Source: Metabacillus niabensis (GTDB lineage Bacteria > Bacillota > Bacilli > Bacillales > Bacillaceae). From it: DNA of 64,000 nt. Location of the stretch: contig NZ_JAIVLH010000013.1 of the NCBI RefSeq assembly GCF_020524345.1, forward strand, positions 124,001-188,000, given 5' to 3'. Numbering within the stretch: the stretch's first letter is position 1; each line of letters begins with the position of its first letter. The position numbers were made by a program, and so were the translations under genes. Below the pieces are notes generated by a model. That model saw only the letters and a program-made list of their open reading frames with translations. It ran no database searches and had not been told where the DNA came from. Positions 1 to 7,877 of the stretch are shown here, in pieces.

Positions 1-1
1 G

Positions 2-100
2 CCGGAAAAAGAAAGAGTTTATTTAAAAGAAGGTGATGAGGTTACGATTGAAATTGAAAAGCTTGGAAGTTTAACGAATTCATTTAAGCAAGAAGTGTAA
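2..100 (+). CDS. C-terminal end of a fumarylacetoacetate hydrolase (FAH) family protein (partial)
   Basis: An open frame enters from the left edge and stops at 98-100. Its 32 residues contain GDEVTIEIEKLGSL, which resembles the last strand of FAH-family hydrolases (2-hydroxyhepta-2,4-diene-1,7-dioate isomerase type), where a GD-V-EIEGIG-L segment closes the fold. FAH enzymes cleave C-C bonds or tautomerise acylpyruvates. A FAH gene beside a UxaA-family dehydratase and a TRAP transporter fits a sugar-acid or hydroxy-acid route. Only the tail is visible, so the family call rests on a short motif and the substrate cannot be judged. Confidence 0.55.
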   Translation, partial: PEKERVYLKEGDEVTIEIEKLGSLTNSFKQEV

Positions 101-107
101 TAAAGAG

Positions 108-138
108 AAAAAAACCGAAAGTATCAATTTACTTTCGG
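108..138 (-). terminator. Rho-independent terminator of the GntR gene
   Basis: A perfect 9-bp stem (CCGAAAGTA at 115-123, TACTTTCGG at 130-138) with a 6-nt loop is followed, on the minus strand, by a T run (A run at 108-114). It lies just beyond the stop of the leftward GntR gene. The plus side has no T run, so it serves mainly the minus strand. Confidence 0.8.
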
Positions 139-157
139 GGAAAATTCGAGCAATGTT

Positions 158-862
158 TTAATCAGCTTTTCGATAGAATTGTTTCGCTCTTGTGAAATTA
201 AGCTGAATCGCTTCTTTTATCAGTGTATCGTCATGATCTTTAATCGCTAAAACAAGTTTTGTTCTCCATTCAATACTATTTTCCCATGCACCTGGGATAT
301 TAAGAATTTTTAACATCGATTCATAGCGAAGATGCACAATTGTTTGCATTAATTTGTTATAGATTTTATTTTTGCTACAAGATCCCATGTGTAAATCGAA
401 TTCATCCAGTAAATGTTGAAACTCTTGAATGTTCTTTTCTTTAACGGACAAACTCTTTAATTCAACTAATTTTTTTTCTAAAATCCTTATATCATCATCC
501 GTCATGTGTTTAGATGCTTCAAGAAAAACCTCGGATTCAATTAGTTTTCTAGCAGCATATATTTCATCTAGATTGTCTATTTCATTGTAATACATCCATC
601 CAATGGTCTCAGCAGGAATGGGAGATTCACTTTTATTTACAAAGCTGCCTTCACCGGGTTTAATTGTGATTAATCCAATTAGGGCAAGGGCGCGTAAAGA
701 TTCCCGAATTCTTCCACGATTCACTCCAAATTCCTGAGCCAATAAACGTTCATTAGGCAGTTTATCACCAGGATTTAACTCATTTGATGTGATCCATGAA
801 GCAATCTGTTCCATCACTTGTTCTGTAACTGTTATTTTTTTTATTGGATTGATCTTAACCAT
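158..862 (-). CDS. GntR-family (FadR/FCD subfamily) transcriptional regulator
   Basis: A 234-residue DNA-binding repressor. The N-terminal winged helix-turn-helix spans roughly residues 10-75, with the recognition region NERLLAQEFGVNRGRIRESL and the wing GLITIKPGEGSFV typical of GntR. The rest is an all-helical FCD ligand domain. I chose the ATG at 862 because AAAGGTGG lies 7 nt upstream; a start 12 codons earlier has no ribosome site. It is divergent from the UxaA/TRAP genes, and TGGTACTACCA palindromes lie just upstream of it and in the divergent intergenic region, which indicates autoregulation and control of the catabolic operon. FCD regulators usually bind small organic acids, so the inducer is probably the transported substrate or a product. 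That is inference. Confidence 0.9.
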   Translation of the reverse strand: MVKINPIKKITVTEQVMEQIASWITSNELNPGDKLPNERLLAQEFGVNRGRIRESLRALALIGLITIKPGEGSFVNKSESPIPAETIGWMYYNEIDNLDEIYAARKLIESEVFLEASKHMTDDDIRILEKKLVELKSLSVKEKNIQEFQHLLDEFDLHMGSCSKNKIYNKLMQTIVHLRYESMLKILNIPGAWENSIEWRTKLVLAIKDHDDTLIKEAIQLNFTRAKQFYRKAD

Positions 863-886
863 TTTAAAGCCACCTTTACAATAAAC

Positions 887-897
887 TGGTACTACCA
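887..897. promoter_or_regulatory. GntR operator site 1 (TGGTACTACCA)
   Basis: Perfect palindrome TGGTACTACCA, 25 bp upstream of the GntR start codon. It matches the TGGT-N3-ACCA pattern usual for FadR-type GntR proteins and recurs twice more in the same intergenic region. Confidence 0.75.
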
Positions 898-1031
898 ATA
901 TACCATTGGATTTATTTTAATAAAAATAAAGGATAAAAGAAAGAGATAATTAAACAGTTTTCATTTAATTCTAAAAAGTAGGAAAATTCCATTGAAAAGC
1001 CAGAATGATGATGATATGATATTTTTAAGCG

Positions 1032-1042
1032 TGGTACTACCA
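1032..1042. promoter_or_regulatory. GntR operator site 2 (TGGTACTACCA)
   Basis: Second identical copy of the TGGTACTACCA palindrome, midway between the divergent gntR and UxaA genes. Its centre is 145 bp from site 1 and 103 bp from site 3. Confidence 0.75.
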
Positions 1043-1054
1043 GAGAACCAAGAA

Positions 1055-1070
1055 ATGTAAGCGTTATTAT
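1055..1070 (+). promoter_or_regulatory. Putative CcpA (cre) box
   Basis: ATGTAAGCGTTATTAT matches the cre consensus WTGNNARCGNWWWCAW at 15 of 16 positions (T instead of C near the 3' end). It sits between GntR sites 2 and 3, upstream of the catabolic operon, a place where carbon catabolite repression would be expected. Confidence 0.5.
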
Positions 1071-1130
1071 ATACCTGGAATCAACTGTTGTTATTATAAA
1101 TGAGGACCAACCTGATTGAATCAAATCACT

Positions 1131-1149
1131 AGTGTGGTACTACCACACT
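1131..1149. promoter_or_regulatory. GntR operator site 3, extended 19-bp palindrome
   Basis: AGTGTGGTACTACCACACT is a perfect 19-bp palindrome centred on 1140 and contains the same TGGTACTACCA core. It ends 44 bp upstream of the UxaA small-subunit start, so it probably overlaps or follows that operon's promoter. It is the longest and probably the strongest of the three sites. Confidence 0.8.
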
Positions 1150-1193
1150 ACCTACCACTTTATAACTAGTTGAATAAAGGAGAAATGATTATT

Positions 1194-1508
1194 TTGAAGG
1201 AAAAAAACTATCGGACAATTGTAATGAGGTCAGAAGACAGTGTAGCTGTTGCATTAGAAGAGATACCAGCTGAAACGAAATTAACAGTTACTTTACCAGA
1301 TAAGAAAACAAAGGAAATTATATTAAAAGAAACCATATTATTTGGGCATAAATTTGCTATTAAACTGGTAACTGCCGGATCTACGATTTTGAAATATGGG
1401 GAAGTTATTGGAAAAGCAATAAGAGAGATAGAGGAAGGCGAACATGTTCATGTTCATAACTTAGAAGGTGTGAGAGGAAGAGGTGACAAAGTTGTTGGAA
1501 ACAAATAA
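1194..1508 (+). CDS. UxaA-family dehydratase, small (SAF domain) subunit
   Basis: A protein of about 104 residues resembling the SAF-domain small subunit of two-subunit UxaA-family lyases (altronate dehydratase N-terminus, or the small subunit of sulfolactate sulfo-lyase). Visible features are the AVALEEIPAETKLTV segment, the FGHKFAIKLVTAG segment with its conserved GHK, and the C-terminal HVHVHNLEGVRGRG. In the family this domain works with the large subunit to dehydrate sugar acids. The start is uncertain: AAGGAGA at 1177-1183 best serves the TTG at 1194 (10-nt spacing), whereas the ATG at 1185 is only 2 nt from it. The gene overlaps the large-subunit gene by 26 nt, which suggests translational coupling. 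The substrate is not determined by sequence. Confidence 0.8.
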   Translation: MKEKNYRTIVMRSEDSVAVALEEIPAETKLTVTLPDKKTKEIILKETILFGHKFAIKLVTAGSTILKYGEVIGKAIREIEEGEHVHVHNLEGVRGRGDKVVGNK

Positions 1509-2670
1509 TAAAAGACAATTTTTAGGGTATAGACGTCATGATGGAAAAGTAGGGGTACGAAATCATGTTCTCATCTTACCAACAATCACTTGTGCAACTC
1601 AGGCGGCAAAGCAAATCACTGAACTTGTACATGGAACAGTATCGTTTATTCATCAACATGGTTGTGCTCAAGTTGGAGTAGATTATGAACAAACTTTCCG
1701 TACATACGTAGGATTAGGACTTAACCCAAATGTTTATGGGGTTGTAGTTTTAGGATTAGGCTGTGAAACACATCAAGCTAGAAGTGTAGCAGGTGAAATT
1801 GCTAAAACAGGTAAACGAGTGGAAATGGTTTCCATTCAAGATCATGGTGGGACTTTATCAGCAATTGCTGAAGGCGCAAAAGCAGCTACTAAACTAGTAC
1901 AAGAGGCTTCTGCACAAATGAGAGAATGGTGCGATTTTAATGAGTTAATTATTGGAACAGAATGTGGTGGCTCTGATGCATGCTCAGGATTATCAGCAAA
2001 TCCTGCGGTTGGGGTTGTGAGCGATATGATTGTAGAAAAGGGAGGTACGGCAATCTTAGCTGAAACGACTGAACTAATAGGGGCAGAACATTTATTAGCT
2101 AATCGTGCTAAAAATGATAGAGTTGCCAAACGTGCTTATGAAATTATCGAAGCAATGGAAAACCGATCCATTTTAATGGGCGTTGATATTAGAACAGGAA
2201 ATCCAAGTCCAGGAAACATAAAAGGTGGATTAAGTTCACTAGAAGAGAAATCTTTAGGGGCAGCAAATAAGGCTGGGACGAGTCAATTAAATGAAATCAT
2301 CGATTATGCTGAAGCTCCAACGGAAAAAGGGTTGGTTTGGATGGATACGCCTGGTCATGATATCGAGCAACTAACGGGGATGGTTGCTGGTGGTGCGCAA
2401 GTTGTTTTGTTTACAAGTGGAAGAGGGACACCAACTGGTTCACCAATTGCTCCTGTAATTAAAATATCGACGAATACACCAATGTTCGAAAGAATGTCTG
2501 AAAATATGGATCTTGATGCTGGTACGATCATTGATGGCAAAGAAACTGTTGAAGATGTTGGAAAACGAATCTTTGACGAAATCGGAATGGTTTGCTCAGG
2601 CAAGCTTACAAAAGCAGAAATTCTTAAACAGCATGATTTTGGTATCTGGAGAATTGGCCCAACATTTTAA
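1483..2670 (+). CDS. UxaA-family dehydratase, large subunit
   Basis: A 395-residue protein of the UxaA/GarD family (altronate or galactarate dehydratase, sulfolactate sulfo-lyase large subunit). Recognisable segments are GYRRHDGKVGVRNHVLILP at the N-terminus, GCAQVGVD, VVVLGLGCE, the cysteine-rich TECGGSDACSGLSANPA near residue 165, and TSGRGTPTGSPIAPVIKI in the C-terminal third. Family members use iron or an iron-sulfur site to eliminate water (or sulfite) from a hydroxy acid, giving a 2-keto acid. The start GTG at 1483 has AGGAAGAGG directly upstream and overlaps the small-subunit gene. The TRAP transporter just downstream probably imports the substrate. Candidates are altronate-like sugar acids or sulfolactate. 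Confidence 0.85.
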   Translation: MTKLLETNNKRQFLGYRRHDGKVGVRNHVLILPTITCATQAAKQITELVHGTVSFIHQHGCAQVGVDYEQTFRTYVGLGLNPNVYGVVVLGLGCETHQARSVAGEIAKTGKRVEMVSIQDHGGTLSAIAEGAKAATKLVQEASAQMREWCDFNELIIGTECGGSDACSGLSANPAVGVVSDMIVEKGGTAILAETTELIGAEHLLANRAKNDRVAKRAYEIIEAMENRSILMGVDIRTGNPSPGNIKGGLSSLEEKSLGAANKAGTSQLNEIIDYAEAPTEKGLVWMDTPGHDIEQLTGMVAGGAQVVLFTSGRGTPTGSPIAPVIKISTNTPMFERMSENMDLDAGTIIDGKETVEDVGKRIFDEIGMVCSGKLTKAEILKQHDFGIWRIGPTF

Positions 2671-2756
2671 TAACAGATTTACTGGGGAACGAAGGTTATA
2701 AGTGAATGAAAACGTCTCCCTACATAAAAAAAGTCTAAAGAAAAGGGGTATGGAAA

Positions 2757-3794
2757 ATGAAAAAATCATTAGTAGCATTTTTAATGGTATTTTTATTGAT
2801 CATGGCAAGTGCATGTTCTTCAGGTTCAACTTCAGGAGATTCGAGTAGTTCTTCATCAAGTGGTGGAGATTCTGAAAAAGAAAAAATTGAAATTAATGTG
2901 GCTTATGGTAATCAACCAGGAGAGCCTATTGATCAACAAGCAAATAAATGGAAAGAACTAGCTGCTGAAGCAAGTGATGGACAAATCGTATTAAATCTTT
3001 ATCCAAGTTCACAATTAGGCGCTGAAAAGGATGTTGTAGAACAGGCAAAAATGGGGAATAACGTTATTGTTATGGCTGGTTATGACTTTTTAATGGATTA
3101 TGTCCCAGATGCAGGGATTCTTACAGCTCCATACTTAACAGAAAATTTAGATGAATTAGTATACTTAACAACTACTGATTGGTATGCAGATTTAACAGAT
3201 AAATTAAGAGAACAAGATATTGAAATTGTAAACGGTAACACAGCATATGGTATTCGTCATTTAATGACAAATGAAAAAGTAACAACACCTGAGGAGTTAG
3301 CTGGGTTAAAGATCCGTGTACCTAACAACCAAATGTCAATTAAAACATTTGAAGCTCTAGGTGCAACGGCTACACCAACTCCACTTGGAGATTTATATAC
3401 TTCATTACAACAAGGATTAATTGATGGTGCAGAAAACCCACTTCCAGTTTTACAAGGTGTAAAAGCACAAGAAATCTCGAAACACTTAACGTTAACTGGT
3501 CACCAAAAATTCATTACATCTTGGATTGCAGGAACTGGTTTTATCGAATCATTACCTGCTGATGTAGTAGAAATCTTAAAAGAAACAGGTAATGAAGCAG
3601 CTGAATACGGACGTACTGTATTAGAAGAACAAACAGATAAAGTATTAGACGAATTTAAAAACGAGGGTGTAGAAGTTCATGAAGTAGATATCGCACCTTT
3701 TAAAGCAAAAGTAGGTAGCGTGTATGAAGCGTTCCCAGATTGGACTCCAGGGTTATATAATAAAATCCAAACGTTACTAGAAAATAAACAATAA
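2757..3794 (+). CDS. dctP: TRAP transporter substrate-binding lipoprotein (DctP)
   Basis: A 345-residue extracytoplasmic solute receptor. It begins with a lipoprotein signal ending in MASAC (lipid-attachment Cys20) and a Ser/Gly-rich linker, followed by the DctP fold: NQPGEPIDQQANKWKELA, a SQLGAEKDVVEQAKMG segment, and GLKIRVPNNQMSIKTFEALG with the conserved arginine that binds carboxylates in this family. QQGLIDGAENP is the other hallmark. It captures a carboxylate for the DctQM membrane complex. The ribosome site AAAAGGGG lies 8 nt from the ATG. It follows the dehydratase genes and precedes dctQ and dctM, with a hairpin after the gene that could raise its expression relative to the membrane genes. 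Confidence 0.93.
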   Translation: MKKSLVAFLMVFLLIMASACSSGSTSGDSSSSSSSGGDSEKEKIEINVAYGNQPGEPIDQQANKWKELAAEASDGQIVLNLYPSSQLGAEKDVVEQAKMGNNVIVMAGYDFLMDYVPDAGILTAPYLTENLDELVYLTTTDWYADLTDKLREQDIEIVNGNTAYGIRHLMTNEKVTTPEELAGLKIRVPNNQMSIKTFEALGATATPTPLGDLYTSLQQGLIDGAENPLPVLQGVKAQEISKHLTLTGHQKFITSWIAGTGFIESLPADVVEILKETGNEAAEYGRTVLEEQTDKVLDEFKNEGVEVHEVDIAPFKAKVGSVYEAFPDWTPGLYNKIQTLLENKQ

Positions 3795-3811
3795 TATTAT
3801 AGTAGAAATGA

Positions 3812-3840
3812 GTGGGATTTTCTTATGAAGGAAATCCTAC
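3812..3840 (+). terminator. Intra-operon hairpin between dctP and dctQ
   Basis: A 9-bp stem (GTGGGATTT at 3812-3820 with AAATCCTAC at 3832-3840, one G-T pair) is followed by TTTCTT. It resembles a leaky terminator or a 3'-end stabiliser, as often seen after binding-protein genes in transport operons. Confidence 0.55.
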
Positions 3841-3902
3841 TTTCTTAAATCATATGACTAGTTTATGAGAAAGCTAAAATTGTTCGGTAAAAGGGGAAAG
3901 TT

Positions 3903-4385
3903 ATGATAAAAAAAATATTTGATCCCATTGATGATATTATATCAACACTCGCACTAGCTGTTATTATCTCTCTTACTGTAATAAATGTTTTTTTACGGTT
4001 TGTGTTAAATAGTCCTGTTGCATGGGCTGAAGAAATTTCAGTCGGATTATTTATTTGGCTCGTTTTTGTTGGAATGAGCTCGGCCATGAAACGTGATAAC
4101 CACATCGGTGTCAATTATTTTGTCAATAAAATGCCACGTCCTCTAAAAATTACCGCCATCATTATTAGGGCCCTCGCCATTTATACAGCCCTTTTCTATG
4201 TATTAATCTATCTTGGAAGCAGTTTAACAGCACAAGCACAAAGTAAAGTCACACCAATTTTAGCAATAAGCTACCAATATATTGATATTGCTGTACCAAT
4301 TGGGGGGGTTCTAACAGCTATTCATTTTACCCGATTACTCATTCGAAATCTAAAATCAGAGCTGAAAAAAGAAGGGGGAGAATAA
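3903..4385 (+). CDS. dctQ: TRAP transporter small permease (DctQ)
   Basis: A 160-residue membrane protein with about four hydrophobic segments and the DctQ hallmarks NVFLRFVLNSPVAWAEEI and an IWLVFVGMSSAMKRDNHIGV segment. DctQ is the small, four-helix subunit that supports the large permease DctM. The ATG at 3903 is preceded by GGGGAAAG. The stop is one base before the start of dctM, so the two are translated together. Confidence 0.92.
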   Translation: MIKKIFDPIDDIISTLALAVIISLTVINVFLRFVLNSPVAWAEEISVGLFIWLVFVGMSSAMKRDNHIGVNYFVNKMPRPLKITAIIIRALAIYTALFYVLIYLGSSLTAQAQSKVTPILAISYQYIDIAVPIGGVLTAIHFTRLLIRNLKSELKKEGGE

Positions 4386-4386
4386 A

Positions 4387-5670
4387 GTGGCTTTAGCTGT
4401 CGTACTATCTGTTCTTCTAATTTTGTTCTTACTAAACGTACCAATAGCTTTTGCATTAATCATGAGTACCGCAGTGTATTTTTTTTTCATTGATAATTTT
4501 TCAAGTTCTATTTTGATTCAACGTATGGTCGGGGGGATTGAATCTGTTCCTCTTTTAGCGATTATTTTCTTTATTACTGCAGGTATTTTAATGAATTACA
4601 CCGGAATTACATCTAGAATGTTAAGATTTGCTCTAATTTTAACGAGTCGGTTACCAGGTTCATTAGCACAGGTAAATGTCGTGTTAAGTACGCTTATGGG
4701 TGGATTATCCGGCTCAAATATAGCAGATGCTGCCATGCAATCGAAGGTTTTAGTTCCTGAAATGGAGAAAAAAGGATATAGTCGTTCATTTGCAACGGTA
4801 TTAACAGCCGCAACCTCCTTAATTACACCAATTATCCCACCAGGAATTGCTTTAATCATGTATGGGTATGTTGGTAATATTTCAATTGGTTCCTTATTTC
4901 TAGCAGGAGTTTTACCAGGAATTGTTTTATGTATCATTTTCATGATCTATGTTCATTTTTATTCAAAAAAACATAATCTTGAAACAGACAATAAAGAACG
5001 TTTTACAGCGAAAGACCTATTACTATCTTTTAAAGATGCTTTTTTTGCCCTATTGTTACCAGTTATTATTATTGGTGGAATTCGTTTAGGGGTTTTCAGT
5101 GCAACAGAGGCAGGAGCAATTGCTGTATTCTATGCGTTATTCCTAGGTTTAGTGATCTATCGTGAAATGAAATTAAAACAACTAGTACGTGCACTTGTTG
5201 AGACGGTTTACACGTCAGCTTCGATTATCATCATTATTGCTGCGGGCTCTGCTTTTGCTTGGGTCTTAACGTTGGAACAAGTACCACAAAAAATGACAGA
5301 GTTTATGGTCACAAATGTATCATCACCTATTCTGTTTTTCATAGTTGTTATTGTTTTTCTATTAATAGTGGGGATGTTTATCGAAGGAAATGTATCAATT
5401 ATTATCCTAACCCCGTTATTCATGCCAATGCTTGCGCAATATGGAATTGATCCAGTGCATTTTGGTATTTTCTTTATCATATGTATTAGTATAGGAACAA
5501 TGACGCCACCACTTGGTACGATCATGTTCACGACCTGTTCAATTACAGGTACAAAAATTGAAGACTTTATCAAAAGTAGTATACCGTTCTTAATTATCTT
5601 AATCATCGCAGCATTACTAATTGCATTTGTTCCAAGTATTTCTCTTTGGTTACCAACTACATTTAAATAA
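4387..5670 (+). CDS. dctM: TRAP transporter large permease (DctM)
   Basis: A 427-residue multi-spanning membrane protein of the DctM/SiaM type, about 12 hydrophobic segments. Hallmarks are the early NVPIAFALIMST helix, the GGLSGSNIADAAMQSKVLVPEM segment, and the ITPIIPPG and TMTPPLGTIMF loops that form the substrate and sodium sites in the family. It carries the coupling ion and substrate across the membrane, using DctP as receptor. The GTG start at 4387 follows GGGGGAG. It ends the operon; no strong terminator follows, only the repeat element at 5722-5860. Confidence 0.93.
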   Translation: MALAVVLSVLLILFLLNVPIAFALIMSTAVYFFFIDNFSSSILIQRMVGGIESVPLLAIIFFITAGILMNYTGITSRMLRFALILTSRLPGSLAQVNVVLSTLMGGLSGSNIADAAMQSKVLVPEMEKKGYSRSFATVLTAATSLITPIIPPGIALIMYGYVGNISIGSLFLAGVLPGIVLCIIFMIYVHFYSKKHNLETDNKERFTAKDLLLSFKDAFFALLLPVIIIGGIRLGVFSATEAGAIAVFYALFLGLVIYREMKLKQLVRALVETVYTSASIIIIIAAGSAFAWVLTLEQVPQKMTEFMVTNVSSPILFFIVVIVFLLIVGMFIEGNVSIIILTPLFMPMLAQYGIDPVHFGIFFIICISIGTMTPPLGTIMFTTCSITGTKIEDFIKSSIPFLIILIIAALLIAFVPSISLWLPTTFK

Positions 5671-5721
5671 AGCATGTTTTCTAAAGATTGTTGCGCCTTT
5701 GAATACTATATTATTAAAAAT

Positions 5722-5860
5722 AGTGGAATGAAGCGTAAGACACTTGACTCCTGCTGGAAATAGAGGAAAGGCTGAGAACCCGCAGGCGAAGCTGAGGAGG
5801 CTCAGCTCCTCCCCGGGCGAATCTTGTGTCTGGAGCGAAATGGAACGAACTAATTCTTAA
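5722..5860. repeat. Bacillaceae-type palindromic intergenic repeat
   Basis: A G+C-rich block that stands out from its A/T-rich surroundings. It contains GACTCCTGCTGG, CCCGCAGGCGAAGCTGAGGA, a GAGGAG-GCTCAG-CTCCTC hairpin, and outer arms containing AGACAC and GTGTCT. From memory, elements with this wording (CTCCTGC...GCAGGCGAAGC...GAGGAGGCTC...GGAGCG) are scattered between genes of many Bacillaceae. It may act as the 3' end structure of the TRAP operon transcript. Confidence 0.6.
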
Positions 5861-5914
5861 GCTTAACTGGAATGCGAAAATATACTAAATATAGATAAAA
5901 AGGGTGATTATATA

Positions 5915-6281
5915 GATTCATTTAAAGGTCAAGTTGTATGGATTACTGGAAGCAGCACAGGTATCGTAAGATCTACGGCTATAGCATTTTTTGAAAACGA
6001 AGCAGATGCTATTGTTTAATAAATAATGCGGTGCATTATTTAAAAGATCTAGATTAGATGATATAGATGAAGAGTTATGGGATCAAATTATTGATGTGAA
6101 TTTAAAATCTGTCTATCTCGTAACAAAAAGCAAGGGAAGGCCGAATTATTATTACTACTTCGATCGTGGCAAAAATGAAGGGGCGCAGATAGTATTGCAT
6201 ATTCAGCATCAAAGGTGGAGTAAGCACATTAACAAAACCGGTGAAATAATAGAGGTTAATGACGGACAGTTAATGAGATAG
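5915..6281 (+). pseudogene. Decayed short-chain dehydrogenase/reductase (SDR)
   Basis: Pieces of an SDR gene in several frames. The first frame reads FKGQVVWITGSSTGI (the NAD-binding TGxxxGI motif with its last Gly changed), followed by an NNA-like piece, RLDDIDEELWDQIIDVNLKS (the conserved N in the helix before the active site), and finally YSASKGGVSTLTK, which carries the catalytic YxxxK. Frames are broken by stops and deletions, and the whole is about half the normal 250-residue length. A GGGTGATTA ribosome-like site survives upstream but the start codon is lost. No function is expected. Confidence 0.8.
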
Positions 6282-6463
6282 TTAGTTTAATAATTATAAA
6301 AATGGAAATAACAAAAGTTTATTTAATAATTGTAATTTTGTTGATGAAGAGGAATAACAAACTCTCATTGTAGATAGAGGATTCGTAGAACATGATGAAG
6401 TAATAATGAAGAATTATTGAGGAACAATAACTGGAAAAATAACAATGTAAAGTGAGGAAATCT

Positions 6464-6637
6464 GTGAAAGCTATTACAATATTTCTACTATGTTTTCTCA
6501 TCATTATGCTTCCATCTCAATCTTATGCACAACGAAAAGTCCCGATTTTAATTTACCAATCAATCGAAGAGTTTAAAGGAAGTGGTTCTAGGATCGTTGT
6601 CCCTTTTTTTACTCTGGAGCAGGGACAACGAACCTGA
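6464..6637 (+). pseudogene. Truncated 5' copy of a polysaccharide deacetylase gene
   Basis: The first 40 or so residues closely follow those of the intact deacetylase at 7878: a signal peptide ending in SYAQ, then RKVPILIYQSIEEFKGSGS, compared with RKVPILVYHSIDEFKGLGS in the intact protein. The His after the Tyr is changed to Gln. Similarity stops at GGTTC (about 6588), where a 10-bp inverted repeat begins. The catalytic TFDDGY and SHxxxH motifs are missing, so this is a dead duplicate. A GTG at 6464 with AGTGAGGA upstream marks the old start. Confidence 0.8.
6595..6630. repeat. Inverted repeat at the break point of the deacetylase fragment
   Basis: CGTTGTCCCT (6595-6604) and AGGGACAACG (6621-6630) form a perfect 10-bp stem, flanked by GGTTC and GAACC. 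It resembles the GGGAC/GTCCC-type palindromes at 21406-21452. It lies exactly where homology to the full deacetylase ends, and may also act as a terminator for the leftward hydrolase gene. Confidence 0.6.
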
Positions 6638-6645
6638 TGCATTCG

Positions 6646-7578
6646 CTATTTATGAACAATACTATTTAAAAATTCTATGATTCCATCCTCGACTTCATCT
6701 CGAATATCTCTGTAGTTATGGATTTCATGTCGATAGCCTGAATATATTTTTGTTTTTACTTGATGTCCTGTTGCTTCTAACCAACTAGATACTGCATTAA
6801 CACCTTCTCCATAAAGTCCTACAGGGTCCTGATCTCCGGCAATGTTGTAAACGGGAACAGACACTGGAACTTTTTCAGCCCATTGTGTCCCAACAATTGT
6901 TTCCATCATCATAGCAAAATAGTACAATGATCGGATATTAGGAGGTGATGTGAAGTTATTAAATGGATCATTTGCATGGTCAGCAACTATGTCAGGGTCG
7001 CCAGCAATCCAATCATTTGGTGTAGAAGGATTGTCAATCCGTTCTGTCATCCAACCTAAAAATTCTCCTAGTAAATCAGGATTAATTTCATCTCCTTTAC
7101 CTTCGTCAATAAGCTTTTTCAGTGCAGGAACCATTTCACCAGCTTTTGGAAAAACACCTGAAGTACCGCATAAAACCAATCCATCAATTCCTTCTCCATA
7201 TTTTGCCACACAACCTCTAGCAATCATTGAGCCCATACTATGCCCAAACATGAAGTAGGGTAAATGAGGATACTTTTCCTGTACAATCTTACGAAGAGTA
7301 TGCTCATCTTCTGCCATTGTCATATATCCTTTATCTCCCCAATTACTCCAGTTTCCTGAATCTGAGGCCGTCTTTCCATGTCCGACATGATCGTCGGCTG
7401 CGACCACAAAGCCAGCTTCATTCAGCTTCAATATCATGTGCAAATAACGACGTGAATGTTCACCAAAACCATGTACTAGCTGAACAATTCCTTTAGGTTT
7501 ACGAATAGGAGTGTAAATCCAAGCCTTAATGGAATCCTGTTGAGTAAATGATTCGAAACTCAGTTCTTGAAAAGACAT
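6646..7578 (-). CDS. Alpha/beta hydrolase, monoacylglycerol lipase / lysophospholipase type
   Basis: A 310-residue cytoplasmic serine hydrolase (hydrolase_4 / S33-like). The oxyanion-hole HGFGEHSRRY is at residues 36-45, the nucleophile elbow GHSMGS puts the catalytic serine at 114, and AGDQDP (about 248-252) and the histidine of GYRHEIHNY (284) complete the triad. The order and length match bacterial monoglyceride lipases. The ATG at 7578 is preceded by GGAGG at 7-nt spacing. It is a single gene, leftward, not linked to an operon. No signal peptide is visible. The exact ester substrate is unknown. Confidence 0.9.
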   Translation of the reverse strand: MSFQELSFESFTQQDSIKAWIYTPIRKPKGIVQLVHGFGEHSRRYLHMILKLNEAGFVVAADDHVGHGKTASDSGNWSNWGDKGYMTMAEDEHTLRKIVQEKYPHLPYFMFGHSMGSMIARGCVAKYGEGIDGLVLCGTSGVFPKAGEMVPALKKLIDEGKGDEINPDLLGEFLGWMTERIDNPSTPNDWIAGDPDIVADHANDPFNNFTSPPNIRSLYYFAMMMETIVGTQWAEKVPVSVPVYNIAGDQDPVGLYGEGVNAVSSWLEATGHQVKTKIYSGYRHEIHNYRDIRDEVEDGIIEFLNSIVHK

Positions 7579-7660
7579 AAAATACCTCCAGTTTTTGTTA
7601 TAATCATAGATTTTTAAGATGAATATCCCATAGTAGTGCCTTTATAAGAAAACAAAAAAA

Positions 7661-7700
7661 GACATACTAAATAAATCTTAAGATAGTAATCTAGTGTGTC
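7661..7700. repeat. Imperfect inverted repeat
   Basis: GACATACTAAAT (7661-7672) and ATCTAGTGTGTC (7689-7700) pair at 10 of 12 positions around a 16-nt loop, in the divergent intergenic region between the hydrolase and the deacetylase. An A run precedes it on the left. It may be a terminator-like hairpin or a regulator site; no better assignment is possible. Confidence 0.4.
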
Positions 7701-7750
7701 TCCAAGTTCTCTTCACAAATTTATTAACTTAAAGGTAAGTATAATTCGAA

Positions 7751-7766
7751 ATGGAAGCGCTGTCAA
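7751..7766 (+). promoter_or_regulatory. Putative CcpA (cre) box upstream of the deacetylase
   Basis: ATGGAAGCGCTGTCAA fits the cre consensus WTGNNARCGNWWWCAW with one mismatch (G in a W position). It lies about 110 bp upstream of the deacetylase start. Confidence 0.5.
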
Positions 7767-7877
7767 TTATTGTAATTGTTTAAAATGATATTTATAAAAA
7801 CATCCATTGTATATCTCTCGTATTACAAAGAAAAAATATAGAGAAAACAAAGTTTTGATAAAGTGAGGTGTTTTTCT

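Noticed and set aside
912-1124. 70-codon minus-strand frame between gntR and the UxaA genes
   Set aside because: It runs through the operator region, has no ribosome site and has a composition unlike neighbouring genes.
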